Assembly: GCA_027078545.1 (NCBI GenBank)
Contig: JALWXN010000004.1
Coordinates: forward strand, 799,100 to 863,099
Reading direction: 5' to 3'
From: Nitrososphaeria archaeon
GTDB lineage: Archaea; Thermoproteota; Nitrososphaeria; Geothermarchaeales; JDFR-13
Length of the DNA stretch: 64,000 nt
Shown: piece by piece, positions 37,257 through 46,824 of the stretch
How positions within the stretch are numbered: position 1 is the first letter of the stretch
Layout: every line of letters starts with the position of its first letter
Translations under genes and position numbers: made by a program
Notes under the pieces: model-generated
Database searches by the model: none
The model's input: the letters and a program-made list of their open reading frames with translations, nothing else
Told to the model about the DNA's origin: nothing

Positions 37257-38203
37257 ATCGGTACCCTTACGGCCCTGATAGCCTCGTCGATCACGTCCTC
37301 CGCCCTATGCCCCTTGAAGCTCGCCTCAGGAGTAAGGATTATCCTATGGGTGAAGACAGGCTTTATAAGCCTCTTGATATCCTCAGGGGCTACGTAGTCC
37401 CTCCCATTCATCATGGCATATGCCTTCGCCCCACGTATCAGGTGTAGGGCAGCCCTCGGACTTATACCCCACCTAACCCTACTATCCCCATGTATCTTCT
37501 CAATTATCTCGCCGATGTAGCGGTAGAGATCCTCACTAACAGTGACGTGGTCGATCATCCTCTGCATATCCTCGACCTCGGCCCTGGATACTATGGTCCT
37601 AGGCTCCTCCCTGGAGTATCCTCCATAGAGCTTCATAACCTCGATATACGTCTCTATAGGGGGGTAGCTCGCCACATTCTTAATCATGAACCTGTCTAGC
37701 TGGGCTGAGGGCAGTGGATAGGTCCCCTCCACCTCTATCGGGTTCTGGGTGGCTATGGTCATGAAGGGCCTAGGGAGCCTATACACCTCACCCTCAATAG
37801 TCACCTGGAGCTCCTGCATAGACTCTAGGAGGGCGCTCTGAGTCTTGGGCCCAGCCCTGTTGATCTCGTCGGCCAGCACTATATTTGCGAAGATAGGGCC
37901 CAGCCGGACCTCGAACTCACCAGTCTTCTGGTTATAGATCTTCACACCAGTTATATCGGTCGGGAGCAGGTCAGGCGTGAACTGGATCCTCTTGAAGCTG
38001 AGGTCTAGGAGCCCCGCGAAGGTCTTTGCAAGGGTCGTCTTAGCTATCCCCGGAGCCCCCTCAAGCAGTATATGCCCCTGCGAGACCAGGGCAATGAAGA
38101 GCTCCTCCTTGGTATCCTCCATCCCTATGATGAACCTGTCGAGCTCTGCACGTAGTCTACGCCAAGTATCCTGGACCAGTGTTATATCCGGCAATATATC
38201 CAC
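37253..38203 (-). CDS. MoxR family AAA+ ATPase
   Basis: GHILLEGAPGIAKTTLAKTFA, VLADEINRAGPKTQSALLESMQE, ATQNPIEVEGTYPLPSAQLDRF. Confidence 0.93.
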   Translation of the reverse strand: MDILPDITLVQDTWRRLRAELDRFIIGMEDTKEELFIALVSQGHILLEGAPGIAKTTLAKTFAGLLDLSFKRIQFTPDLLPTDITGVKIYNQKTGEFEVRLGPIFANIVLADEINRAGPKTQSALLESMQELQVTIEGEVYRLPRPFMTIATQNPIEVEGTYPLPSAQLDRFMIKNVASYPPIETYIEVMKLYGGYSREEPRTIVSRAEVEDMQRMIDHVTVSEDLYRYIGEIIEKIHGDSRVRWGISPRAALHLIRGAKAYAMMNGRDYVAPEDIKRLIKPVFTHRIILTPEASFKGHRAEDVIDEAIRAVRVPI

Positions 38204-38255
38204 CCCGAGAGGTTAGACTAGGAATATATATCCGTGAAAATCCATAAATCGGTTC

Positions 38256-39686
38256 CTAGGCCGGTAGGAGCCTAGCAAGCTCCTCAAGTATTCGTCTAAG
38301 CTCCCTCCTCGCAAACCTCGTCGGATAGGGTGGGAAACGCCTCTCCATCCTCCTCCTAAGCCTAGCCACCCTCTCAAGGATCCTATCCACCCCGGGGGTG
38401 TCGCGGCCGAGGCCCTCCACAAGCATCTTCTCCAGGCTAACCACGTATCTATAGATATCACCCCTACCAGCGGATTCCAGGACTGTTATATAGTCCTTCT
38501 CTATCGCCACCTCGATCTCAGCCACATCACCAGGGGATATACCCGCCTCGTCCGGAACCCTGAGCCTCCGCCTAAGCTGATACGCTAGTGATACACTAGC
38601 TATTAGGATCACCAAGATAGACCACTCCGACAATCCCCTGAAGAAGCGTGAGTAGCCCGTCTCAAACTCCCTGAAATACCTAGTCAGGGTCTCCACAACT
38701 AGGGTGCCTATATGGGGGAGCTCCACCCGAACATTCAGGGTCGCCATCTTAGATACATCGAAGACAATCTTTCCACCCTCCCTACCGGCCAGGAGGAACT
38801 CGAGGAGCCTAACCACAGGCCTCTGATACCTTTCAGACGAGAAGTAGTGGTTGATGAAGGGGGCGGTATCAGAGAGGGTTGCGAAGCGGCCGCCACCAAA
38901 ATATCCATAGGCGACCGTTCCAAACGTGGGTATATAGACCTTACCATCAGATACGGTGCTCTCACCGACGCTAAGAGCATTTAGAACCGCGGCGGACCTA
39001 TCATCAAGAGCTAGTGGGAACCCCGTAACATTTATCCATAGCTCAGTTGTCGAGTTGGGTGGCTCGATATATGGGGAGTTATACCTCCTTATCGACATCT
39101 TCACCCCTATACTCTCAACTATAGTGACCCCGTCCCCAAGATCAACCATGAGGGGGCGTGATAGATAGTCCTGACCCACAACAGCCTCTGTAGGTATGAT
39201 TAGCACGATATTATTGCTAACGTCGAGCGGCAGTCTCCCCCCACATATGTTGCAGTAGGCCTCTCTAAAATCGACCTCGGCCAACTCCTTGGCGAGTGTA
39301 AAGGTGCTTATGTCTATGGGGGGCATCGTGATATAGATCGGCTCAACCAACAATCCCTTGTCAAACTCGTTTGCATAGAGGAGTGAGCCGCCACTCCTTA
39401 CATACTCCAGTATCCTCCTCATCTCCTCAGGCGTATAGTCATCATCGGGGCCCAGAGCAATGTATAGGACGGTATCCCCGTCGAGATCCTCCGGCCCACC
39501 TATAACTACTTGGTAGCCCCTCTCCCTGAGATACTCCGCCAGCATACTCGTGCCATACTTATCGGTGTTCCCAGGGTGGAGAGTCCCCTGTATCAGGGGT
39601 GCGGAGATTATCTTACGGGGTGCATATACCATCCCAAGAAATAGTAGGAGTATTAGGAAGATAATCACTGTGGAGCGTCTAATCAC
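38256..39686 (-). CDS. DUF4350-type membrane protein
   Basis: 476 aa; N-terminal TM, GTSMLAEYLRERGYQVVIGGPEDL...ILEYVRSGGSLLYANEFDKG, TM near ILVILIASVSLAYQLRRR. Confidence 0.7.
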   Translation of the reverse strand: MIRRSTVIIFLILLLFLGMVYAPRKIISAPLIQGTLHPGNTDKYGTSMLAEYLRERGYQVVIGGPEDLDGDTVLYIALGPDDDYTPEEMRRILEYVRSGGSLLYANEFDKGLLVEPIYITMPPIDISTFTLAKELAEVDFREAYCNICGGRLPLDVSNNIVLIIPTEAVVGQDYLSRPLMVDLGDGVTIVESIGVKMSIRRYNSPYIEPPNSTTELWINVTGFPLALDDRSAAVLNALSVGESTVSDGKVYIPTFGTVAYGYFGGGRFATLSDTAPFINHYFSSERYQRPVVRLLEFLLAGREGGKIVFDVSKMATLNVRVELPHIGTLVVETLTRYFREFETGYSRFFRGLSEWSILVILIASVSLAYQLRRRLRVPDEAGISPGDVAEIEVAIEKDYITVLESAGRGDIYRYVVSLEKMLVEGLGRDTPGVDRILERVARLRRRMERRFPPYPTRFARRELRRILEELARLLPA

Positions 39687-40684
39687 AGCTCCTCAAGCCT
39701 CCTCCATATACGGCTCAGCCTATCCTCGCCCAGCCTCTTCCCACCATATCTATAGTCCTCGAAGCTCCTACTAACCTCGCTACCTACATCCCTGAGCCTC
39801 GGGTCACGGATCCCTACCACATGTTCAACTGGACCCATGTAGTCTGGCTTTGGATAGCCCCTCTTGCCAGCCCTGTCGAGGAAGTAGTAGTAGAAGTCTA
39901 GGGAGCCATAGATCCTCCGTCTAGGTAACGGTACACGCCTAACCCCTCTACGGAGCTTGGAGACGATCCTATCCAGCTCGTCCCCATACCTATAGAGTAG
40001 GAATGCCAGGAGGGTCGCCCCACCAACTATGAATACATAGGGGAGGAGGCCTAGGAAGCCCATCGATACACCCGGCGTGACGCCTGGCAAGACGCTTGGG
40101 AGCTGAGTAGAACCCTCAGGCTGCCTCGGGACTGGTGGCGAGACACTCTCAGGCGGGTTCACAATATCCGAGATACTAACCTCCTCAGAGGGGAGATCCG
40201 TCAATAGGTCAAGCCTATCCACAACCTCCGTGGCCGTGGCCACGACCTCCTCTGGATCAACATTGTCCGACTCGTAGGAGGCGTCTATCACCTCGGATAG
40301 GATCCTACTTATCCTGGCTATGTCACTATTGATACCCTCTGCATCCATCTCAAGCACATTGGTCACGAGGCTATCCCTAGCGATTCTGAGCTGTGCGGCG
40401 AGGCCGGGGTCGATCTTCTCAGCGATCTCTATGGCGTTGTCCAGCTCCGCCAGTGTCTCGAGGAGGTACTGGTCTATGAGGTGGGGAGGAATCGTTGTGA
40501 GCGTTGCATTAGCGGATGTCTCGTTCCAGGCCTCGGGAGCCACGTTCCTGACATTCCCAAATACAGGTGTTATTGATGCTAGGATTACCGGGACTAGACA
40601 AATTACTAGTGCCTCCCTCCCCACCACTACCTCCCACTTATCATAGGTGTCCCCTGGGCTACATATTTCTCCGGAGCTCCTCAA
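39683..40684 (-). CDS. DUF4129-like membrane protein
   Basis: C-terminal SLDFYYYFLDRAGKRGYPKP...VEHVV...SFEDYRYGGKRLGEDRLSRIWRRLEEL after a TM segment. Confidence 0.7.
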   Translation of the reverse strand: MRSSGEICSPGDTYDKWEVVVGREALVICLVPVILASITPVFGNVRNVAPEAWNETSANATLTTIPPHLIDQYLLETLAELDNAIEIAEKIDPGLAAQLRIARDSLVTNVLEMDAEGINSDIARISRILSEVIDASYESDNVDPEEVVATATEVVDRLDLLTDLPSEEVSISDIVNPPESVSPPVPRQPEGSTQLPSVLPGVTPGVSMGFLGLLPYVFIVGGATLLAFLLYRYGDELDRIVSKLRRGVRRVPLPRRRIYGSLDFYYYFLDRAGKRGYPKPDYMGPVEHVVGIRDPRLRDVGSEVSRSFEDYRYGGKRLGEDRLSRIWRRLEEL

Positions 40685-41936
40685 GTATCTCTACCGCCCG
40701 GCTATACCTAACATTCCCCTCCCTAACCATCTTCTCAGCCACGAGGTCGATCAACTCGCCCTCGGCCCCAGCCATGACCGCCAGGTTACGTGCATGCAAC
40801 TTCATATGACCCCTCTGTATCCCCTCGGTGGCCAACGCCCTTATAGCGGCAAGGTTCTGCGCCAAGCCGACGGCACCCATGATCTCGGCGAGCTCCTTGG
40901 CAGTAGAGACACCCATTATCTTCAGGGCGATCCTAGCTATTGGATGAACCTTCACGGCACCCCCCACTATGCCCACCGGCATCGGCATCTCGAGGGTACC
41001 CACGAGGTCTCCATTAGCATCCTTCTCCCACCTACTTAGGGAGGTGTAGACCCCGCTCCTCGCAGCGTAGGAATGGGCACCGGCCTCGATAGCTCTATGA
41101 TCTTGCCCCGTGGCGAGGGCCACCGCTATTACACCGTTCAGGATCCCCTTGTTATGGGTGGCTGCCCTATATGGATCCGCCTCGGCGAAGGCTGACGCGG
41201 CCACTATCCTATCAACCACATCCTCCCCACCTAGGACATCCTTCCTCACCCTCCCCCTCACCCTCACGAGCCTCCTATCAGCGAGGTTGGAGAGTATCCT
41301 GAGTAGCACCCTCCCACCAGTGATCTCCTCGATGATGGGTGCCACAGCCTCGCACATCGTGTTGACCGCGTTGGCCCCCATAGCGTCCCTAACATCGACG
41401 TAGAGGTGGACTATGAGCATGGGCCCTACCCTGGAGCCTATGATCCTGACGTCGAGGTCTTTAGCCCCTCCACCAAGCTTGGTGAGGGTCTTGCTCTGCT
41501 GGTTAGCCACCCTCAAGATCCCCTCCCTATGCCTATAGATGTCCACCCTTGCCCTCCAGGGGTCAGGCACATCTAGGACCTGTATCTGGCCGATCATCAC
41601 CGGATCGGTGGCTATCGAGATTATCCCCTCCCCATCCCTCATCATCCTAGCCGCGTTGCTCGCCGCAGCCACCACTGAGGACTCCTCTATAACCATTGGT
41701 ATGAGGACATCCCTACCATTCACCCTGAAGTTCACCGCTATACCAAGGGGGTAGGGCATAGCACCCACTACATTCTCGATCATCACGTCCAGCGTCTTAG
41801 GATCCACGTGGCCGAAGCTCCTAAGCATCCTCTTCTCCTCCTCGGTGAGACCGACCAGCTCCGCCACCTTATCTAGACGCTCCTCCATACTGAGCTTGTA
41901 GAAGCCGGGTATCCTACTGCTGTACATCCCAACCAC
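40659..41936 (-). CDS. Hydroxymethylglutaryl-CoA reductase, class II-like
   Basis: SRIPGFYKLSMEERL, MIENVVGAMPYPLGIAVNFRVNGRDVLIPMVIEESSVVAAAS, VDVRDAMGANAVNTMCEA, DPYRAATHNKGILNG, GTLEMPMPVGIVGGAVKVHP. Confidence 0.92.
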   Translation of the reverse strand: MVGMYSSRIPGFYKLSMEERLDKVAELVGLTEEEKRMLRSFGHVDPKTLDVMIENVVGAMPYPLGIAVNFRVNGRDVLIPMVIEESSVVAAASNAARMMRDGEGIISIATDPVMIGQIQVLDVPDPWRARVDIYRHREGILRVANQQSKTLTKLGGGAKDLDVRIIGSRVGPMLIVHLYVDVRDAMGANAVNTMCEAVAPIIEEITGGRVLLRILSNLADRRLVRVRGRVRKDVLGGEDVVDRIVAASAFAEADPYRAATHNKGILNGVIAVALATGQDHRAIEAGAHSYAARSGVYTSLSRWEKDANGDLVGTLEMPMPVGIVGGAVKVHPIARIALKIMGVSTAKELAEIMGAVGLAQNLAAIRALATEGIQRGHMKLHARNLAVMAGAEGELIDLVAEKMVREGNVRYSRAVEILEELRRNM

Positions 41937-41970
41937 ACAGAACTATTTTATTGCGACTAGGTATGAATAG

Positions 41971-42420
41971 CTAGTCCGCAACGACTACGATCTTCTCACC
42001 AGAGTCAAGTCTTACCGAGCCGGTCCATATATAGACGCCGCCGCCAGACTCTACACGCACCTCCTCCAAGACGCCGCCGACCCTCATGTCTATCGCGACG
42101 ACCCTATACCCATCATATTCCAGGCCTAGATCATCGATGACATATGGCGAGTAGAGGTAATAGTCCTCCCCATCAATGACCAGGACCACCCTATCCACCC
42201 TCTCCACAGGTGCCACGACAACGATTACTGCTGGGGTCGCCTGGAGGGCCAGCTCCCTGGAAGGGTATCCCAAGCCGTCGGAGGGGCCCACGCCATCGCC
42301 TCCCTCCTCACCAACCCCATAAACCTGGTCACCCGGGGCACCAGAGAGGTATATCGAGATGTATATAACCGCCCCGGATAGGACTAGGCCCAGTATAATC
42401 GGTAGGATGAGCTCCCTCAT
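41971..42420 (-). CDS. Small membrane-anchored extracytoplasmic protein
   Basis: N-terminal TM ILPIILGLVLSGAVIYISIYLSG, then beta-rich domain. Confidence 0.5.
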   Translation of the reverse strand: MRELILPIILGLVLSGAVIYISIYLSGAPGDQVYGVGEEGGDGVGPSDGLGYPSRELALQATPAVIVVVAPVERVDRVVLVIDGEDYYLYSPYVIDDLGLEYDGYRVVAIDMRVGGVLEEVRVESGGGVYIWTGSVRLDSGEKIVVVAD

Positions 42421-42483
42421 ACCCTATCGATAATCTATGGGGCCCGTCACGAAATAAGGAAAAGTTTTTGAACATTACAGTGC

Positions 42484-42903
42484 CTAGACGTAGAGCCTCC
42501 TATAGCTACGGAGAGCCTCGAATAGGGATATCGTGGCCCCCACGAGGGAGGCCATGAGGGATATATACCAATAGGCCTGGCCCGGTGAGGGGAATAGGAG
42601 GCTGTAGACCAGGATCACCAGGAAGAAGACGGATAGAAAGAGGAGGCGTGGCACGATATACCTACCCATAAAGACGAAGTCCCGTAGATAGTCTATCTTC
42701 ACATCCCTCCTCACATAGTAGTCCCCATACCTCTTCTCCAGGAGCCCCATATGGACGAGCTTGTCGAGATGGTAGTAAGCGTGGCTAGGGCTCTTCATAC
42801 CCATACCACGCATAACCTCACGGACACCCACCTTATCCTTCCCAGTCCTGAGGATGTAGAGATAGACCCTGAGCGTCGTGCCCTGGAGATCCTCCATACC
42901 CAC
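42484..42903 (-). CDS. Membrane-bound winged-helix regulator
   Basis: N-terminal wHTH (VGVREVMRGMGMKSPSHAYYHLDKLVHMGLLEKRYGDYYVRR) then two TM helices. Confidence 0.72.
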   Translation of the reverse strand: MGMEDLQGTTLRVYLYILRTGKDKVGVREVMRGMGMKSPSHAYYHLDKLVHMGLLEKRYGDYYVRRDVKIDYLRDFVFMGRYIVPRLLFLSVFFLVILVYSLLFPSPGQAYWYISLMASLVGATISLFEALRSYRRLYV

Positions 42904-43011
42904 TTAAATATGTGGCTCCCCTCAAAGTATATATTCTCCTCAGGCCGGAGCTGTGATGTTCAAACCTTTAGACCCAAATCCCCTTGCTGCATAGATTGCT
43001 AATGGGGGAAC

Positions 43012-44784
43012 ATGTTAGGGAGGATACTGGGTGTCGCCCTCATAACGGCCCTACTCCTGGGTATGGGCCTCACCCTACTAGAGACCATGTATAGCTCTGC
43101 ACCTGATAGCGGCGTTGTGGGGGATGGGAGGTGGTACTTAGTCTCCTACCTAGCCCCCGCATCGAGTGTCGATGAGGTCTTAGAGAGGATATCCATCTCT
43201 ACTATTCTGATCCCAACCAGGACGACTCGGGGTATACTCGAGTCGGCTACACCGACGGCCTTGGCGGACTATAGCAGGACGAATGTCCAGGTATTAGGTG
43301 TGGACGAGCCCGACGTCGTCAAGACGGATGGACGTTTCCTATATATGGCTGGGTGGAGTGGATTCGGGGGCTCCTACATATTCATCTATAGCCTAGGCGA
43401 GGAGCCGGGACACGTCTCCACCATAAAGCTTGTCAACGAGAGTGTCTCCGAGATCATACTGGCGGGGGAGAAGCTCATAGCCATTTCACACCTATGGATA
43501 CCCCTGGACAAGCTGGAGATGGAGATGCGTATACTGTTCTACGGATACACCTCGGTCAGGATATTCGACGTCTCCAACCCATGGGAGCCTAGGGAGCTTA
43601 TCAACATGACCTTCTATGGCGACTATATAGATGCGAGGCTATACATGGATAGGCTCTACATATTCACCTACATCTTCAACCCGGTGAAGACTGTTGCCGA
43701 GGACATCCTTGAGAGGGGAAGGGTATACCTAAACACCTGGGGAGAGATGGTCCACCCAGGGCTCTGGGGCGTACATGTATACAGCCTAGACGAGATGGAG
43801 CTAGTGGAGAAACATGTAGAGGCGGGGCCGGGAACGGTATACATGACGTACGACTCGATCTACCTAGTGACCACAATCTACCAGAGATCAGTGATAACCC
43901 CACTGGTACGGGGAGACGCTGAGATAAGGTTCAGGCCGGACATGCCTAGGACCGAGATAGTCAAGATAAGGATTATGGATAGTGGAGTAGAACCAGTCGG
44001 CTCGGTAATCCTGGAGGGGAGGGTAGGGGATAGGCTCAGGGTGGACGAGTACCGCGGCTACCTCAGAGTGGCTGTCCACCTACCAGTGGGGATCGGCTGG
44101 TCAGAGTGGGAGACTGCGATCTATGTCCTAGACTCTGATAGCCTAAGGCCAGTAGGATATATCGGCGGCCTAGGCAGGGGCGAGATGCTCTACGGAGTCC
44201 GGTTCCTAGGCAGATATGCATACCTAGTCACATTCAGGGTTATAGATCCCTTCTACGTAGTAGACCTAGGAATACCGACCAACCCGGCGGTACTAGGAGT
44301 CCTGAAGATACCTGGCTTCAGCACCCTCCTCCAGCCACTATGGAACGGACTCGTACTGGGCATTGGATACAACGCTACTGAGGAGGGCAGGGTTACGGGG
44401 CTAAAGGCGAGTATCTACGACGTCACAAACCCACTCATCCCTAGAGAGTTGGTTGCCATCCCGCTCGACGCTGACTGGACAGAGGCCCTCTTCAACATCA
44501 ACGCGTTAACCCTAGACCCCAGGAGAGGAATAGCCATAGTACCTATGAAGGAGTACCTAGGAAGGAGCTACGAGGTAGCGGCACTAGTAATCGACACTGG
44601 ATCACCACGGATAGAGACGATATCCTACCGCGTAGAGTGTGGACATGCCTGCATATACAGCCTGCACTGGGTAAGGAGTGTATATGCAGGTCAATACCTC
44701 TACCTGATAGGCATGGATAGAATCGGCGTTTTCACATATCCGGGATTAGACGAAGTGGGGATATTCGAGATATCAGGTAAATAA
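43012..44784 (+). CDS. Secreted/membrane-anchored beta-propeller domain protein
   Basis: N-terminal TM; LADYSRTNVQVLGVDEPDVVKTDGRFLYMAG is typical of the Beta_propel (PF09826) family. Confidence 0.82.
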   Translation: MLGRILGVALITALLLGMGLTLLETMYSSAPDSGVVGDGRWYLVSYLAPASSVDEVLERISISTILIPTRTTRGILESATPTALADYSRTNVQVLGVDEPDVVKTDGRFLYMAGWSGFGGSYIFIYSLGEEPGHVSTIKLVNESVSEIILAGEKLIAISHLWIPLDKLEMEMRILFYGYTSVRIFDVSNPWEPRELINMTFYGDYIDARLYMDRLYIFTYIFNPVKTVAEDILERGRVYLNTWGEMVHPGLWGVHVYSLDEMELVEKHVEAGPGTVYMTYDSIYLVTTIYQRSVITPLVRGDAEIRFRPDMPRTEIVKIRIMDSGVEPVGSVILEGRVGDRLRVDEYRGYLRVAVHLPVGIGWSEWETAIYVLDSDSLRPVGYIGGLGRGEMLYGVRFLGRYAYLVTFRVIDPFYVVDLGIPTNPAVLGVLKIPGFSTLLQPLWNGLVLGIGYNATEEGRVTGLKASIYDVTNPLIPRELVAIPLDADWTEALFNINALTLDPRRGIAIVPMKEYLGRSYEVAALVIDTGSPRIETISYRVECGHACIYSLHWVRSVYAGQYLYLIGMDRIGVFTYPGLDEVGIFEISGK

Positions 44785-44807
44785 AAGGAGATTCCTTATC
44801 CAGGAGA

Positions 44808-44837
44808 AATCATTTTTCCCGTTTTTCCAAATTTTTT
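44808..44837 (+). terminator. Poly-T tract downstream of beta-propeller gene
   Basis: Successive T runs (catttttcccgtttttccaaatttttt) shortly after stop at 44784; archaeal terminators are U-rich. Confidence 0.5.
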
Positions 44838-44900
44838 AGGTTATCGCCTAAACCCTTAAATAGGATGCCCACGATGAGGATATATGCGGAGGTGGGGGCC

Positions 44901-45314
44901 ATGTCCAAGGAGGTGGAGAGGACTAAGGCCGATAAGGCTGAGGAGGAGCTCAGGACACTCTTCGGACAGGCCGAGAGCCTCCGACAGCAGATCAACACCC
45001 TCGACACCACGATCCTCGACATAGCAACGGTCATAGAGACCCTAGACTTCATAAAGGACAACGGCAAGGACAAGACCGTCCTAGTCCCAATCGGGGCGGG
45101 TAACTTCATAAGGGCTAGGATAGTGGATACCCAGAACGTTATAATGGGTGTCGGGGGGAGGCTAAGCATAGAGGCGAACATCGAGGAGGCCAGGAAGGTC
45201 CTCACAGAGAGGATGAAGGTTCTCGAGGATCTAAGGCTCGACCTTAGGAGGAGGCTCGAGGAGATCAACGCCAGGATAAGCAAGCTGGTGAGCGAGATCC
45301 AGCAGAAGGCCTAG
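44901..45314 (+). CDS. pfdA: Prefoldin alpha subunit
   Basis: LFGQAESLRQQINTLDTTILDIATVIETLDFI...VLVPIGAGNFIRARIVDTQNVIMGVGGRLSIEANIEEA. Alternative start 44865. Confidence 0.88.
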   Translation: MSKEVERTKADKAEEELRTLFGQAESLRQQINTLDTTILDIATVIETLDFIKDNGKDKTVLVPIGAGNFIRARIVDTQNVIMGVGGRLSIEANIEEARKVLTERMKVLEDLRLDLRRRLEEINARISKLVSEIQQKA

Positions 45315-45359
45315 TTGTCTCCACCCACCCCACCTTTTTCCCCAGCCCTGGTGCCCCCT

Positions 45360-45569
45360 ATGGAGAGGAGCCTGGAGGATGAGGTTAGGGAGCTGAGGAC
45401 TGCTATAAGGCTTATAGAGAGTGGGGAGGCTAGGGAGATATTCCTCGTATTCGGTGGGAAGGTATATATAGAGGCTGGGAGGGAGGAGGCCCTCCAATAC
45501 CTTAGGAGGCGGTTGGAGGCGCTTGAGGCCTGGCTCAGGAGAGGAGCCTCCTCTTCAGGCCGAGCTTGA
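45360..45569 (+). CDS. Small coiled-coil protein following prefoldin
   Basis: MERSLEDEVRELRTAIRLIESGEAREIFLVFGGKVYIEAGREEALQYLRRRLEALE; ATG at 45360. Confidence 0.55.
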   Translation: MERSLEDEVRELRTAIRLIESGEAREIFLVFGGKVYIEAGREEALQYLRRRLEALEAWLRRGASSSGRA

Positions 45570-46824
45570 AGCTTATCTTCATAGTCAGTATCCTCTCGCT
45601 CTCAAACATTTTCGCCAGCACCACCATCACTATCACTAGCCAGACGATGTTGACTATTATCCCCACGACGTACATCTCATACCTACCTATGACCAGGTAT
45701 TCGAAGGACTTCATCAGGTATACATAGGGGATGCTGAAGTAGACCATCCTGGCATAGTCTGGGAGTAGTGAGAGGTCTATGAGGGCTCCCAATAGGATGA
45801 TCATCATGATCGGCATCGAGACGGTTGCCGCTACACCCTCAGCGGTCTTGGTATCCTGTGTGAAGAGTGATACTAGCAGTCCTATACCACCAGTTATCAA
45901 TACTGTTAGGAAGAAGAGGAGGGTTAGGAGTAGGAGGACCTCTGGCCTAAGGCTTATCGACAGACTCTCCTCGATGATGTCTAGGCCCTCACCACCCGTA
46001 ACGGTGAACCTCGTGCCGAAGCCCAGCATAGCCACGTAGATGAGGAATCCCGCGGCATATGCAGCTGTGGCGGCGAAGGCCACTATCATACTACCCATAA
46101 TCTTCTCTAGAGCCAAGATCTTCCTATCGATGGGTAGGGTTAGGAGGGTCTCCAGCGTCTTATACTCCTTCTCCTCGCTGAGCATCGCGGCTGATACCTG
46201 TAGTATGCTGACTACGAGGCCGAAGACGACCCATGGCATTATGAATATCTGTATGAACAGGCTCGCCAGCTGCTGGGAGGGGAGCTCCATCCCCCAGTCC
46301 TCAACCCTGACATACACATCTGTGGAGAAGATGTCGTTGAGGAAGTCCGCATCTAGTCCGGCCTCTATCATCGCCTCCCTCCTCAGGTATGCCTCGAAGC
46401 CCGCCACCAGCCTGTTACCAATGTCTAGGACGCCCATAGAGCTGAAGGATACGCTCCCAATCCTCACCTTGATCTCTATACTACCCCTCTCCCCCGAGAG
46501 GTATGACTCGGTCAGGTTCTCAGGCAAGATGAACAGAACTACATAGTCAAGCCCATCTATCTGGCTGGGATCCACCAGCTCAACCGTTATGTTCCTATCC
46601 TGTAGATACTGTATAAACTTCTGGGAGACCTCGTCCTGGTCAAGATCCACCACGTATACTGTTAGGGTGGCTATCCTCTCCTGGGCAGTCTGGAAGCCCA
46701 GGTTGTATAGATAGCCTATGGCCGGGAAGATTATGAGTGGGAAGAGTACTGTGAATACTATATACCTCGGGTTCCTAAATGTCTCCTTAATCTCTTTCTT
46801 AACAAGCTCCCATAGAAGGTTCAT
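45535..46824 (-). CDS. ABC-2 type transporter permease (NatB-like)
   Basis: KEIKETFRNPRYIVFTVLFPLIIFPAIG, QVSAAMLSEEKEYKTLETLLTLPIDRKILALEKIMGS. Confidence 0.87.
   Translation of the reverse strand: MNLLWELVKKEIKETFRNPRYIVFTVLFPLIIFPAIGYLYNLGFQTAQERIATLTVYVVDLDQDEVSQKFIQYLQDRNITVELVDPSQIDGLDYVVLFILPENLTESYLSGERGSIEIKVRIGSVSFSSMGVLDIGNRLVAGFEAYLRREAMIEAGLDADFLNDIFSTDVYVRVEDWGMELPSQQLASLFIQIFIMPWVVFGLVVSILQVSAAMLSEEKEYKTLETLLTLPIDRKILALEKIMGSMIVAFAATAAYAAGFLIYVAMLGFGTRFTVTGGEGLDIIEESLSISLRPEVLLLLTLLFFLTVLITGGIGLLVSLFTQDTKTAEGVAATVSMPIMMIILLGALIDLSLLPDYARMVYFSIPYVYLMKSFEYLVIGRYEMYVVGIIVNIVWLVIVMVVLAKMFESERILTMKISFKLGLKRRLLS

Noticed and set aside
46040-46546. 168-aa ORF antisense to the NatB-like permease
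   Set aside because: Shadow translation; opposite strand is a clear ABC permease.
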